64,000 bases of DNA from Neobacillus sp. PS3-34 (GCF_030915465.1 NZ_CP133267.1:3208501-3272500); one strand, 5' to 3'. Shown: positions 19,806 through 29,724, numbered from the stretch's first letter. Numbers and translations: made by a program. Notes: generated by a model not told the origin, from the sequence alone.

Positions 19806-19850
19806 TAAAAAAACAAAAGTAAAAGCAGTGAAATTCACTGCATTTACTTT
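19806..19850 (-). terminator. Rho-independent terminator of the TPR gene
   Basis: On the minus strand a 15-bp stem (AAAGTAAATGCAGTG with its partner) has a short loop and is followed by TGTTTTTTT. It lies 22 bases after the stop codon. Confidence 0.85.
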
Positions 19851-19871
19851 CATTTGGATAAAGTTTTGGTC

Positions 19872-20549
19872 TTAATTTATAAATGCTTTACATTCCTCTG
19901 ATTTTTCTAAGTCTTCCTGAGCAAGAACAGCTTTACCCAAATTTTTATATGCAATCGATCTGGCCAGATAGGCTCTGGAGATTCCCTGCCAATTATTGAT
20001 TGGCAAAAGCTTTTCAAGTGCCTGGTCAGCAAATTCCACTATTCTTTCACTAGGTACACTAATAATCCCCTTATTGGCGATATCCGCTTTGATGATCCAA
20101 TACCATCCTATACCTTGAATATGGTCAAAGGTGTCACCCTTTTCAAACATCTCCCGTGCTCTATCTAGTAAACTTAAACCCTCTTGAACTTGATTATTTG
20201 AAATATGGCTAATCCCTTTTGAAAATATGCTTTGTGCCAATGATACAGAATCTCCTGATAAACGAGCGAACTCTTCTTCCTTTTCACTATATTGGCTGGC
20301 TTCTGCTGGTTTCCCTAATGAACGGCACATATTACCGAGACGTAAATAACATTGTGCAAGTATTTTATAAGCATAAATCGTTTCTTCATCTGAATTACAG
20401 CCATCTAATAATTCAAGTAGCTTATCTTCAATAATCCGGTAGCCTTGAAGTGCCTCCGTGTATTTATTTTGCTGTTCATAGGTATGCAGTATTTCTTCCA
20501 TTTCCTTTTCAACACCAATTAGTAATTCTATTATCCTCAACCCCTTCAA
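19872..20549 (-). CDS. TPR-repeat protein
   Basis: Up to 225 residues, all helical, with at least three TPR-like repeats (for example TIYAYKILAQCYLRLGNMCR, and ISRAYLARSIAYKNLGKA near the C-terminus). TPR proteins act as protein-binding scaffolds; no other domain or signal peptide is seen, so it should be cytoplasmic. The start is uncertain. The frame opens at TTG 20549, but the ribosome site GAAGGGG (20541-20547) lies after that codon, and at the expected distance stand ATA ATA GAA. A G-to-A change or miscall of ATG at 20531 would explain this. Monocistronic, with its own promoter and terminator. Confidence 0.65.
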   Translation of the reverse strand: MKGLRIIELLIGVEKEMEEILHTYEQQNKYTEALQGYRIIEDKLLELLDGCNSDEETIYAYKILAQCYLRLGNMCRSLGKPAEASQYSEKEEEFARLSGDSVSLAQSIFSKGISHISNNQVQEGLSLLDRAREMFEKGDTFDHIQGIGWYWIIKADIANKGIISVPSERIVEFADQALEKLLPINNWQGISRAYLARSIAYKNLGKAVLAQEDLEKSEECKAFIN

Positions 20550-20565
20550 AACTATTTTTAATCAT

Positions 20566-20594
20566 ATTATAGTTTATTTTCTAAAAATAACCAA
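20566..20594 (-). promoter_or_regulatory. Sigma-A promoter of the TPR gene
   Basis: On the minus strand TTGGTT (20594-20589), a 17-bp spacer and consensus TATAAT (20571-20566). Transcription would start near 20559, just ahead of the GAAGGGG ribosome site. Confidence 0.6.
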
Positions 20595-20630
20595 TTAATG
20601 TAAAGGATTATTAATAAATACGACTGTCAT

Positions 20631-20660
20631 AAAAAAGCAGTGCAATTTTTTATGCACTGC
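20631..20660 (-). terminator. Rho-independent terminator of the DMT gene
   Basis: On the minus strand GCAGTGCA and TGCACTGC arms, an eight-base loop, then six T. Confidence 0.9.
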
Positions 20661-20677
20661 CTGCCCTCTTATGCCAA

Positions 20678-21103
20678 TTAATTCAACGCAGTCAACAGCA
20701 CACCAATCGCGATAAGGCCTACACCAATTCCGTTCACCATGCTTAGTTTTTCCCCGAAGAAGGCAATTGCAAAAACAGTTGCGATGACGACACTTAATTT
20801 ATCAATTGGGGCAACCTGCGATACCTTTCCGGTTTTAAGTGCCAAAAAGTAGAATAGCCAGGAAGTCGCTCCAGCAACTCCGCTCAAAACAATAAACATA
20901 AAGGTTTTCTTTTCACTGATAATTAGAGGGATTTTGCTTAAATTCCCTTCACAGGCGACTACCCCAAATAAAAAGATTGCCATAATGATGGCTCTGACTG
21001 CGGTTGCAGTATTGGCATCAATATTTTGCAGGCCTAACTTCCCGAATATCGAAACAAAAGCAGCAGAAACAGCTGAAAGAATTGCAAAGATAAGCCAGGA
21101 CAT
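20678..21103 (-). CDS. EamA/DMT family single-domain transporter
   Basis: A 141-residue membrane protein with about five helices, one EamA domain only (ILSAVSAAFVSIFGKLGLQN at the N-terminus, GEKLSMVNGIGVGLIAIGVL at the C-terminus). Classical DMT exporters have two such domains in about 300 residues, so this half-size protein probably works as a dimer. GGAGGGG precedes the ATG. The substrate cannot be predicted. Confidence 0.88.
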   Translation of the reverse strand: MSWLIFAILSAVSAAFVSIFGKLGLQNIDANTATAVRAIIMAIFLFGVVACEGNLSKIPLIISEKKTFMFIVLSGVAGATSWLFYFLALKTGKVSQVAPIDKLSVVIATVFAIAFFGEKLSMVNGIGVGLIAIGVLLTALN

Positions 21104-21378
21104 ACTGTAACCCCTCCTTTATTTTTTTCTTATAACAACAATTACCATTTGGACACACTAATTGCAAAGATTATCCAGAAAAATTTAATAAACTTTTAAG
21201 AATTCATTTAGAGAATTTTTAGGCTGGGTGGCTATGCTTATCCTTAAGCAAATTACTTCTTGATAGATAATTACTTTTCGGATGGAAAATCCTTATACAG
21301 TCCTGGAGAGAATTTCTTACGATGGGATACTATAAAAATATCCGGAATGAACGTTAAGCGCAGAAAGCGGTGTAATGA

Positions 21379-22854
21379 ATGTCAATTCGCCTAAGATTAT
21401 TGCTGTCCTATATCGCAATGATTTTTATCCCTATTTTATTTGCAATCATGTCAGCTTTATTGGTTGCCCTGCTCTTCAGGGGGGATGTAAAGGAATTGCG
21501 GGATATTTATCTGCCGCCTGAGCATCATGAACACCTGACAGCAAAGGATCAATTATTACTTGATTTACACCGGCAATCGGTTAAAGATTCAGGTCGATTT
21601 TTAAATCCTTCCTATTTAAGAAAAGTAGATAAGCAATTGAAGAAATCTGGTGCTGCATTGGTAATGCGGAAGGAAAGAACAATCACCTATCTATCTTCTT
21701 CTCTAAAAGGGCTTGATACAGAGGATCTACCATCGTTTGGAACGTATAGGGAAGCGGATCCTGTTGAGAGGATCGACCATCGATATGTATCGTTTAAACA
21801 GCTTGATTTTTTCTTCCCCGACAATTCTGAGGGATCGCTATTTCTTATTACAGACGCCAGCAGTCTGGCAAAATTTGTTCGTTCCTTTTTTCCCGGTTTA
21901 TTTATCGGTTTGATTCTTATATTAATCATTACAAATGGTTTATTAACTTATTATGTGTCCAGGAGTATCATCCGCCCGATAAGGGAGCTTCAGAGAGCCG
22001 CTAAAGAAATGAAGGAAGGCAATCTGAATGTGAAAATAGAAGCTATGTCCAAGGATGAGCTGGGCCAACTGGCAATGGGCTTCGAGGAAATGAGAGTAAG
22101 GCTGAAGGAATCGATTGAATTACAGCTGGCATATGAGGAAAACCGCAAAGAACTCATTGCCAATATCTCGCATGATTTAAAAACGCCGATCACAACGATA
22201 AAAGGATATGTAGAGGGTATTCGGGATGGTGTTGCCAATAGCCCTGATCGGATGGAGCGTTATATCCAGACGATCCATAATAAAGCAATTGACCTTGATC
22301 ATATGATCGACGAACTTTTTTTATACTCTAAACTCGACTTGCAGCGACTCCCATTTTATTTTGAGAAGTTTCATTTTGATGATTATGTTCAGGACTTCGT
22401 AGAGGAGCTTCGATTTGATGTAGAAGAAAAGAAAGTGGAAATAGTATTGGAAATTGAAAAAAATCGAGATTATACAGTGTTGGGTGACCGTGAGCATCTT
22501 AAGCGGGTTATTACTAATATTGTTAATAACTCATTGAAATATATTGAAAATGAAAATAAAAAGCTTTCCTTCCACTTATCTGCTTTAAAATCGCATATTC
22601 AGCTCAGTATTAAAGATAATGGACCGGGCATAGATGCTAAAAATCTTCCATTTATTTTTGACCGTTTTTACCGCGCTGATTTAGCAAGAGGAACAGAAAA
22701 GGGTGGCAGCGGCCTTGGGTTATCAATTGCTAAGAGAATTATTGAAGAGCACCATGGGTCCATTTGGGCAGAAAGCACCGAAGGACAGGGGACTAAGATT
22801 CTATTTACGTTAAAAAAGGCAGGTGAACAGGATGAAAACGATTTTAATCATTGA
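21379..22854 (+). CDS. Sensor histidine kinase of the envelope locus
   Basis: A 491-residue kinase: membrane helices at about 8-33 and 171-192, a ~135-residue extracytoplasmic sensor, a HAMP linker (about 195-250, with AAKEMKEGNLNVKIEAMSKDE), H box ANISHDLKTPITTIKGY (His265), and an ATP-binding domain with N (NNSLKY), G1 (DNGPGID) and G2 (GGSGLGLSIA) motifs. It resembles Bacillus kinases of the YkoH/YclK/BaeS type. The gene overlaps the response regulator that follows. Immediately downstream are three envelope-lipid or wall genes, its probable targets. Confidence 0.92.
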   Translation: MSIRLRLLLSYIAMIFIPILFAIMSALLVALLFRGDVKELRDIYLPPEHHEHLTAKDQLLLDLHRQSVKDSGRFLNPSYLRKVDKQLKKSGAALVMRKERTITYLSSSLKGLDTEDLPSFGTYREADPVERIDHRYVSFKQLDFFFPDNSEGSLFLITDASSLAKFVRSFFPGLFIGLILILIITNGLLTYYVSRSIIRPIRELQRAAKEMKEGNLNVKIEAMSKDELGQLAMGFEEMRVRLKESIELQLAYEENRKELIANISHDLKTPITTIKGYVEGIRDGVANSPDRMERYIQTIHNKAIDLDHMIDELFLYSKLDLQRLPFYFEKFHFDDYVQDFVEELRFDVEEKKVEIVLEIEKNRDYTVLGDREHLKRVITNIVNNSLKYIENENKKLSFHLSALKSHIQLSIKDNGPGIDAKNLPFIFDRFYRADLARGTEKGGSGLGLSIAKRIIEEHHGSIWAESTEGQGTKILFTLKKAGEQDENDFNH

Positions 22855-23518
22855 AGATGACAAAAGCATCGCAGAATTGGAACGCGATTATTTAGAAATA
22901 GATGGATTTAACGTTGAAATAGCGTTAACAGGAAATGAGGGTTTAGAGAAAGCTTTAAATCATGAAGTAGACCTGGTTCTGTTGGATCTTATGCTCCCAG
23001 GGCTTGATGGCTTCCAGATTTGCAAATCAATCCGTTTAAAAAAGGATATTCCGATACTGATGGTCACTGCCAAAAAAGAGGATATTGATAAAATTCGTGG
23101 CCTTGGAATAGGTGCAGATGACTATATTGTAAAGCCCTTCAGCCCAAGCGAATTGGTAGCAAGAGTAAAAGCACATCTTTCCCGTTATGAAAGGTTAATT
23201 GGCAAGGAAGCTCAGAATGATGTCATAATGATCCGGGGTCTGCGCATTGACAAGTCTTCAAGAAGGGTATTTGTCAATAATCATGAAGTAATGTTCACTG
23301 CTAAGGAATTCGATGTCCTGACATTTTTTGCACTCCATCCAAATCATGTTTTTAGCAAAGAACAGTTATTTGAGCGACTCTGGGGGTTTGATTCTTTGGG
23401 GGATATTTCCACTGTCACTGTGCACATCCGAAAAATCAGGGAAAAAATTGAATCAGATCCTTCAAATCCCCAATATCTTGAAACCGTGTGGGGAGCTGGA
23501 TACCGATTTAAAGAGTAA
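22832..23518 (+). CDS. OmpR-family response regulator of the envelope locus
   Basis: A 228-residue regulator: receiver with IIEDD acidic pocket, Asp52 in LLDLMLPG and Lys in IVKPF, and a winged-helix output domain ending VWGAGYRF. ATG 22832 lies inside the kinase gene (23-bp overlap) with GGCAGGTG as ribosome site, so the two are translationally coupled. It is followed after about 60 bases by the PAP2 gene. Confidence 0.93.
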   Translation: MKTILIIEDDKSIAELERDYLEIDGFNVEIALTGNEGLEKALNHEVDLVLLDLMLPGLDGFQICKSIRLKKDIPILMVTAKKEDIDKIRGLGIGADDYIVKPFSPSELVARVKAHLSRYERLIGKEAQNDVIMIRGLRIDKSSRRVFVNNHEVMFTAKEFDVLTFFALHPNHVFSKEQLFERLWGFDSLGDISTVTVHIRKIREKIESDPSNPQYLETVWGAGYRFKE

Positions 23519-23578
23519 AAATCATGAGAAAATGGAAAAACAACAAAATATGGAAATTTAGTGTAATGGAGGTTCAAC

Positions 23579-24184
23579 ATGTTTTCACATATAGATTTTA
23601 ATGCCTTTCAAACCATTAACCATCTTGCTGTAAGTGAGCGTATTCTAAATCCCCTGATGATTTTTCTTGCAGAGTGGGGTGAATATGTCTTCTTTGCCGG
23701 CATTTTATTTTATTGGTTTTATAAAATTTCAGAAAACAAGAATCGGAGAATGGTAGTAGAAGCATTACTTGCTGCTTGTTTAGCTTTAGGTATTAATGTG
23801 CTGATCGGAATGTTTATTTACCGTGACAGGCCTTTTGTCCATCACCACGTGAATTGGCTGATTCCACATGCGAAGAATGATTCATTTCCGAGTGACCATG
23901 CAACAGGAGCATTTGTTATTGCGGCCTCAATATGGCAGTGGAAAAAACGGGCGGGGTGGCTATGGCTTCTTCTTGCAGCAGGTATTTCCTTATCGAGAGT
24001 CTGGACGGGTGTCCACTATCCGGCGGACATCATTGCAGGAATGCTGATTGGGACAGGCTCTGCGTTTGCGGTTCATACACTTTCGATGCGATCCGGAAAG
24101 TTCGGTAAATTAATATCCTTTTTTATAAATTTTTATATCAAGATTGAAAGCCTCATTTTCAAAAAGAAAATTATTAACCCATAA
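23579..24184 (+). CDS. PAP2 phosphatase, BcrC-like undecaprenyl-diphosphatase
   Basis: A 201-residue protein with five to six membrane helices and the three acid-phosphatase motifs: YRDRPFVHHHVNW, SFPSDHATGAF and SLSRVWTGVHYPADI. The layout and length match B. subtilis BcrC, which dephosphorylates undecaprenyl diphosphate on the outer membrane face during cell-wall synthesis and gives bacitracin tolerance. GGAGG precedes the ATG. Its place right behind a two-component system suggests control by envelope stress. Lipid phosphatases of other specificity have the same motifs, so the substrate is inferred. Confidence 0.85.
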   Translation: MFSHIDFNAFQTINHLAVSERILNPLMIFLAEWGEYVFFAGILFYWFYKISENKNRRMVVEALLAACLALGINVLIGMFIYRDRPFVHHHVNWLIPHAKNDSFPSDHATGAFVIAASIWQWKKRAGWLWLLLAAGISLSRVWTGVHYPADIIAGMLIGTGSAFAVHTLSMRSGKFGKLISFFINFYIKIESLIFKKKIINP

Positions 24185-24250
24185 AAAAAGCAGGAAAGAC
24201 TGGTGCCGAATTCATTTTTATTCACTTTTTATGGTTGGGGAGTTAATGAA

Positions 24251-25395
24251 ATGATACAAGTTAAAAAGGAAAAACTTCTAATTCTTTCAGCCAATTTTGG
24301 AGACGGCCATAAACAGGTTGCAAAAGCAATAACAGAGGTGGCTGAGCTTTCGTATCCGGAAGTGGAGACGGCAACACTCGACATTATGAAGTGGATTCAT
24401 CCACGCCTTAATCCTATAAGTCATTTTTTATACATCAGGGGGATAAAAAGGTTACCGTTTTTATATAGTTTCATTTACAAGAGAACACGAAAACCCAACT
24501 CTTTTTCTATGAAGTTAAATTCCATCCTGTCATCTGGATTGGAACCGGTATTAGAGATTATCAACAACATGAAACCTTCAGTAGTGGTGAGTACCTATCC
24601 CTTTGCAGCCGGGATTATGTCAAAGTTAAAAGAACTTGGATTAATAAATGTTCCGATTGTTACGGTTATCACGGATTATACAGACCATTCATACTGGCTT
24701 CATCCAAACACAGACCATTATTTGGTTGGGTCGAAAGAGGTTGAGGAGCGGTTAATAAGACTTGGAGTAGAACGCAGTAAAATAAAAAACACCGGAATTC
24801 CGATACGACAGCAATTTTATAAAAAACATTCAAGAAACGCTCTTGCAGAAAAATTTGATTTTGATCCAAAAAAATTCACCTTGTTAGTGATGGGCGGCGG
24901 CGATGGGCTGATAGGGAAGGGTTTTTCCACTCTTCAAGCCTTGGAAAATATTCCACATCCAGTTCAAATCGTAATTGTGTGTGGACGTAATAAAAAATTG
25001 AAGCTCCAATTGGAAAGCAAGCTAAAGGATACAATTCATAAAATACGAATTGTTGGATTCTGTGAAAATATCGCTGAAATAATGGCGATTTCGGATATTA
25101 TGATAACAAAGCCGGGAGGTGTAACGACCACCGAAGCCATTGAGATGGATCTGCCAATGCTGATTTACAAACCGCTCCCCGCCAGGAGGAAGATAATGCT
25201 AATTATCTATTAGGAGAAGGAATGGCAGTCCTAGCCAAGAATGACAGAGATTTAAGTGCCAAGCTTCAAAGCTTGGTCGGCCATTCAAAACAATTAAAAT
25301 CTATGAAATCAAAAATTAGGGCTTATCATCGTTGGACAATAAAGAAGGATCCCTTGAAATCAATCCTTCAAAGTATTCCAGGAAGAGAGACATAA
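24251..25395 (+). pseudogene. MGDG synthase/UgtP-like diacylglycerol glycosyltransferase (frameshifted)
   Basis: Restoring one G near 25181 (CCGGCC read as CCGCC) extends the frame from 25213 to the stop at 25395, giving ~381 residues of a GT28 family enzyme. Seen are the N-terminal MGDG-synthase motif SANFGDGHKQVAKAI, VVSTYPFAAGIMSKLKE, ITDYTDHSYWLHPNTDH, and the nucleotide-sugar site ITKPGGVTTTEAIEMDLPM. UgtP-type enzymes add glucose from UDP-glucose to diacylglycerol, making glycolipids and the lipoteichoic acid anchor. ATG 24251 follows GGGGAG. Confidence 0.88.
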
Positions 25396-25485
25396 GAAAT
25401 TAGTTGATTTTTAACCTTACTACATCGACCGGCAAAAGCCGACCAAAGGGAAAAGGCTAGGGTTGCAACTGAGGTGAACAGAAGT

Positions 25486-26217
25486 ATGTACGAGAAATTA
25501 TTTTACTTTATCCTGATATTATTTATATTTTACACTCTTATTCCGTTCCTTTATTCAAGAGTATTAGGTATGGGAGTATTCAAAAACAATCGAAAATCAA
25601 ATAACATTGCCTTCACTTTTGACGATGGGCCGCACCCCGTCTATACCGCAGAGGTGTTGGATGTTTTAAGAGATCACCATATAAAGGCTGCCTTTTTTGT
25701 CCTGGGTTCCAGTGCTGAAAAATATCCGGAGTTAATCCTTCGCATACATAATGAAGGCCATTTAATTGGAATCCATAATTATGTTCATCATTCGAACTGG
25801 ATTATGGCACCATGGAAAATACGCAAAGATCTAGATCGTAGTGCTGCCATTATCGAAGGTATTACGGGGAAAAAGCCCCATTATTACCGCCCGCCCTGGG
25901 GCTTATTGAACATATTTGATTTTTTCATTCTCAAGGACTATAAAATCATTCTCTGGTCTTTAATGGCCGGGGATTGGCGGAGCCGCGGGGGAAGTGAAAG
26001 AGTGAGGAATGTGTTGCTTACAAAGGTGAAGCAGGGTGATATTATTCTTTTGCATGACAGCGGCGATACTCTTGGAGCGGATGAAGAAGCTCCCCAAAAT
26101 ACAATTTCTGCTTTAAAAGATGTTTTGAAGGAGGTAAGCTTACGAGGTTATACGTGTGTGAGAATAGATGAACTGTTTTACTCACAGCACCAAAACAATA
26201 ATATAAAACTCCAGTAG
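25486..26217 (+). CDS. Membrane-anchored polysaccharide deacetylase
   Basis: A 243-residue protein with an N-terminal membrane anchor (about residues 4-24) and a NodB-type carbohydrate esterase 4 domain outside the membrane: AFTFDDGPHP (metal-binding Asp), GIHNYVHHSNW (metal-binding His pair), YRPPWG, and the C-terminal LLHDSGD. It would remove acetyl groups from peptidoglycan sugars or a related polymer. ATG 25486 is preceded by GAGGTGA. It closes the kinase-regulator-PAP2-glucosyltransferase series and fits an envelope-remodelling role. Confidence 0.87.
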   Translation: MYEKLFYFILILFIFYTLIPFLYSRVLGMGVFKNNRKSNNIAFTFDDGPHPVYTAEVLDVLRDHHIKAAFFVLGSSAEKYPELILRIHNEGHLIGIHNYVHHSNWIMAPWKIRKDLDRSAAIIEGITGKKPHYYRPPWGLLNIFDFFILKDYKIILWSLMAGDWRSRGGSERVRNVLLTKVKQGDIILLHDSGDTLGADEEAPQNTISALKDVLKEVSLRGYTCVRIDELFYSQHQNNNIKLQ

Positions 26218-26300
26218 GCGGTAACATTCGAATGAAGGATTTTTTTTAAAAGAATATACCAAAACCAAAAAAGGAAAAACTAGAAAAGGAGGAATCATAA

Positions 26301-27110
26301 ATGAAAAATAATGAACAGAATCTCGATAGTAATAGGGATAATCGATCCATTGGCAGGCAAATGTTGAACAAAGTTCCAGAAGTGACAATCTACTTCTGGA
26401 TTATTAAGATCCTAGCAACGACGGTGGGTGAAACGGCAGCGGACTTCCTTAACGACAATCTGAATATGGGATTGACCAACACGACCATCATCATGAGTGT
26501 CCTCTTGCTCATCACACTGTTTTTCCAATTCAAAGCTAGAAAGTACGTGCCGAGGGTTTATTGGCTTGCAGTTGTACTCATAAGTGTGGTCGGTACGCTA
26601 GGTTCTGATAATTTGACGGACAATTTAGGTGTCCCACTTCAGACTACCACTATCATTTTCACCATCTTAATGCTTGCCACTTTTGCCATGTGGTACGCCA
26701 GTGAAAAAACACTTTCCATTCATTCTATCTTCACGACTAAGCGGGAAGCGTTCTATTGGTTAACCATCCTATTTACTTTCGCATTGGGTACTTCAGCTGG
26801 TGACCTTATAGCTGAGGGACTGAACATGGGGTACTGGAAGTCAGCGATTATGTTCGCCGCTGTGATCGGGGTGGTTGCCATCGCACACTACCGCTTCAAG
26901 CTGAATTCAGTGCTTGCCTTCTGGATCGCCTACATTTTGACCCGTCCTTTTGGAGCTTCTCTAGGCGACTTCCTATCACAGCCTCACCATAATGGTGGTC
27001 TTGGCCTCGGTACGATGGGAACAAGCGCACTCTTCCTCATAACAATCTTAGGCTTGGTCATTTACCTCACTATGACGAGAATAGACGCTCCAAAGTTAGC
27101 TGAGGAGTAG
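26301..27110 (+). CDS. COG4705-type membrane protein with four internal repeats
   Basis: A 269-residue integral membrane protein with about eight helices in four repeated pairs. Each repeat starts with a G-(E/S/T)-x-x-x-D signature: GETAADFLNDNLNMGLTN, GSDNLTDNLGVPLQTT, GTSAGDLIAEGLNMGYW and GASLGDFLSQP. The conserved acidic residues at membrane edges suggest metal or proton coordination. I recognise it as an uncharacterised membrane-anchored family (COG4705, from memory). Base composition is more GC-rich than its neighbours. GGAGG precedes the start. Confidence 0.75.
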   Translation: MKNNEQNLDSNRDNRSIGRQMLNKVPEVTIYFWIIKILATTVGETAADFLNDNLNMGLTNTTIIMSVLLLITLFFQFKARKYVPRVYWLAVVLISVVGTLGSDNLTDNLGVPLQTTTIIFTILMLATFAMWYASEKTLSIHSIFTTKREAFYWLTILFTFALGTSAGDLIAEGLNMGYWKSAIMFAAVIGVVAIAHYRFKLNSVLAFWIAYILTRPFGASLGDFLSQPHHNGGLGLGTMGTSALFLITILGLVIYLTMTRIDAPKLAEE

Positions 27111-27167
27111 AGTAAGGTACTGCCGCTAGAGAATCATCCGAAATACTTGAAGTGAATAATAACATAG

Positions 27168-27204
27168 AACAAGAGCGTTTCTAAGGAAGCGCTCTTGTTG
27201 TTAT
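27168..27204 (+). terminator. Rho-independent terminator
   Basis: A 14-bp stem (AACAAGAGCGTTTC with GAAGCGCTCTTGTT, one G-U pair) and a four-base loop, then a short T-rich tail. Confidence 0.8.
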
Positions 27205-27301
27205 ATGTTTGGCAAAATAGAATAAGGGTTATTTAGTGTGCTAAGGATATTTAAGAGCCATGTGGAGGCTCTATCTTTTTTAAGTTGGAAGGAGTTTGAG
27301 G

Positions 27302-27960
27302 ATGAGTTTAAAGTCGCATCTTTTCATAGCATTTATTATAAGTTTAGTTTCCCTGGTGGGTTTTAGCGTAGTAGCTGTGTTCATCAGTGATAAGAAAATA
27401 ATTGATTTTGATAGTGATATCATCTCATTTATACAGGGATTTGAATCTCCGCCACTTACAGTTATTATGAAATTCTTTACTTTTATAGGTTCTGCCCCAT
27501 GTGTCGTGGTTATTAGCATCCTTCTTTTGTTTTTCCTGTATAAAGTCCTCAAGCATCGGCTGGAATTGATTTTGTTTATTAGTGTTGTCGCAGGGTCGGC
27601 TATCTTGAATCAGATATTAAAGCAGGTATTTCATCGAGTTCGCCTGATCTTCATCGATTAATTGACATAGTAGGATACAGTTTTCCAAGTGGGCATGCGA
27701 TGAATGCCTTTACCGTCTATGGAATGATTACCTTCCTGCTTTGGAGGCATATTCCCTGGAGGATCGGACGAAGTATCCTAATTCTTATTTCAATCTTCTT
27801 TATATTGGCTATTGGTATAAGCCGAATATATTTAGGTGTCCATTATCCGAGTGATATCATTGGCGGCTATTTCGCAAGTGGCTTCTGGCTTGCAATCGCC
27901 ATATGGTTCTTTCAACATTACAAAGAAAAACAATACAATCGAAAAACATTCAATTCTTGA
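27302..27960 (+). pseudogene. PAP2 family phosphatase, second copy (frameshifted)
   Basis: One C lost at 27643-27644 (CGCCCTGAT read as CGCCTGAT) splits a ~219-residue protein. Corrected, it has membrane helices and the full PAP2 signature: KQVFHRVRPDLHR, GYSFPSGHAMNAF and SRIYLGVHYPSDIIGGY. It differs from the BcrC-like copy at 23579 and is nearer to YodM/PgpB-type lipid phosphatases, which act on phosphatidylglycerol phosphate or undecaprenyl diphosphate. GGAAGGAG precedes ATG 27302. A bidirectional terminator follows. Confidence 0.85.
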
Positions 27961-27968
27961 AGGAAAAT

Positions 27969-28000
27969 AAAAATCCTTATGCGTAATAAGGATTTTTGTT
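27969..28000. terminator. Bidirectional terminator
   Basis: A perfect 12-bp stem AAAAATCCTTAT / ATAAGGATTTTT with a short loop lies between convergent genes. Confidence 0.88.
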
Positions 28001-28022
28001 TTGCGTAAAGGGTTAAATTCTT

Positions 28023-29133
28023 TTATAGATCTGATTTCACAATGGTTTGAAAGCTTATGAGCCTTAAAAGAGTGGGCACAAGAATTAATACAGCAATTAA
28101 TCTAAGTGACTGGACGGTTACGACGAACGTAGAGTCTGCATGAAGAGCCAATGAAGTGGATGCCATTTCTGCCACTCCTCCTGGAGCAAAAGCTAAAATA
28201 CAAGTGACCATTGGTATTTGAGTTACTTTTGAAATCCATATAGAAAAGACTGCCATAATGGCTACCATAAAAAGCGAGCTAACTAGTCCACCACAAATAA
28301 TTCTTCCCAGACCTCGGAACATCTCCTTTTTAATATGGGAACCGATACTGGTCCCAATCAAAACCTGTGCCAAGATGACTATTTTGTGTGGCCAGAAGGG
28401 GGAAGCATTGTTTTTATTAAAATAGGAAATAATTAATTGGGTTAGTGATGCTCCAATCATACCTCCAACGAGCCATGGGGCTGGCAATTTTATTCTTTTC
28501 CCCATAATAGCTCCTCCAATTGAACCAAAAATCAAAAGAGTGGTCCAAAGCAAAGGAAAAAGGTCAACGCCGTAATGGCCCTATCTTGTAAGGTTATATG
28601 AATTTGATTATTCAGTTTTCCGGCAATGAAAGGAACTGTACCAATGACAAGTAAAATACGAAGTGTTTGGATAATGCTGACAACAATTGCATTTGCCCCG
28701 GCCTCTTCAGCTATTGCCGGCATGGCGGACATTCCCCCAGGTGTTGTTCCAAACAGGCATGTAATCATACTGGCTTTGCTGAATCGACACAATGCTATTC
28801 CAGCAACGATAGCGACAGCAATGGAAATGATAAGCATAATGGTAATGATAAAAAAATGATCCTCAAAAGTATCAAGGCTGGAAATATTAATATTTTGTCC
28901 CAATTGGATCCCCAAAATAGCTTGCCCAATTTGCCGCCAATAAGGATGCAAGCATTTGTTTTTTTCACAAAGCTTCCCTCTGGATTTTGCCAAGACTAAG
29001 GAAATTAAGCTTGCTGTAAACAGGCTTCCCAACAACCAGGCAATAGATATTCCTGTATTGGATAAAAAAAGGCCTCTAAAAAACTAACCGTTATTAAAGG
29101 AACATTTTGCAGCATTCCGCTAAGTTTGTTCAT
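28023..29133 (-). pseudogene. AbrB family membrane protein (two frameshifts)
   Basis: Corrected at 29064-29070 (seven A should be eight) and 28555-28556 (GG should be GGG), this is a ~370-residue membrane protein made of two homologous halves of ~170 residues. Each half has a signature TCLFGTTPGGMSAMPAIAEE or TCILAFAPGGVAEMASTSLA. This is the AbrB/YkoN-like transporter duplication family (not the AbrB transcription factor), often annotated 'ammonia monooxygenase regulator', whose substrate is unknown. The restored start is ATG 29133 (MNKLSGMLQNVPLI) with AAGGAG 13 bases upstream. Confidence 0.82.
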
Positions 29134-29189
29134 AATAATATGTCTGCTCCTTTTGGGGGTATTTCTAATCTTTTATTTCTACTATCCAA

Positions 29190-29462
29190 TTATTTTTCCC
29201 GATAAGCCTTTAAAGTTGTTTTTAAAGAGGCATACGATCCAATCGCAGCATATCCGTAAAACCAGCCCATGAAACCCCCAGCAAACAAGTGATGGGGATG
29301 GCTGATAAATATAGAAATAATTAAACCAATTAGTAATGCTATAGTTGGAATAAACTTTTTTGAAAGTTTAAAAAAGACTTTGATAATCTGCGTTGCAACG
29401 AGGACAATTGGAACCGCTATAACAGCATCCCAAAAATTCGTATGTATAGTTGGAAACTCCAC
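29190..29462 (-). CDS. Small membrane protein
   Basis: A 90-residue protein with two or three hydrophobic helices (about 12-30, 37-54 and 62-78) and a basic tail (TTLKAYREK). The GTG start at 29462 is preceded by GAGGGGAG. It resembles small holin-like or uncharacterised Bacillus membrane proteins, but I cannot assign a family. It lies just upstream of the AbrB-like transporter gene on the same strand and may be in its operon. Confidence 0.6.
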   Translation of the reverse strand: MEFPTIHTNFWDAVIAVPIVLVATQIIKVFFKLSKKFIPTIALLIGLIISIFISHPHHLFAGGFMGWFYGYAAIGSYASLKTTLKAYREK

Positions 29463-29724
29463 TTTTTAACACTCCCCTCACTGTATGTATTGTTCCCATC
29501 AATCGTTTGAATATTATGGAAAGCTATCCGGCTGTTTATTAAAAAGACACTATTCCAACATGATTTTTATGGATTACTAATACTTTATAAACTTAAAATC
29601 CTGAATGAGAAACGGAAGAGGACAAGGGGGTTCTTTGGACGAATTATTATATATTGAAATGCCAGAAATAAATCCTGAAATTTTTCTCATGTTTATAAAT
29701 GGAATTTAAAAAAGGATGATGAAC

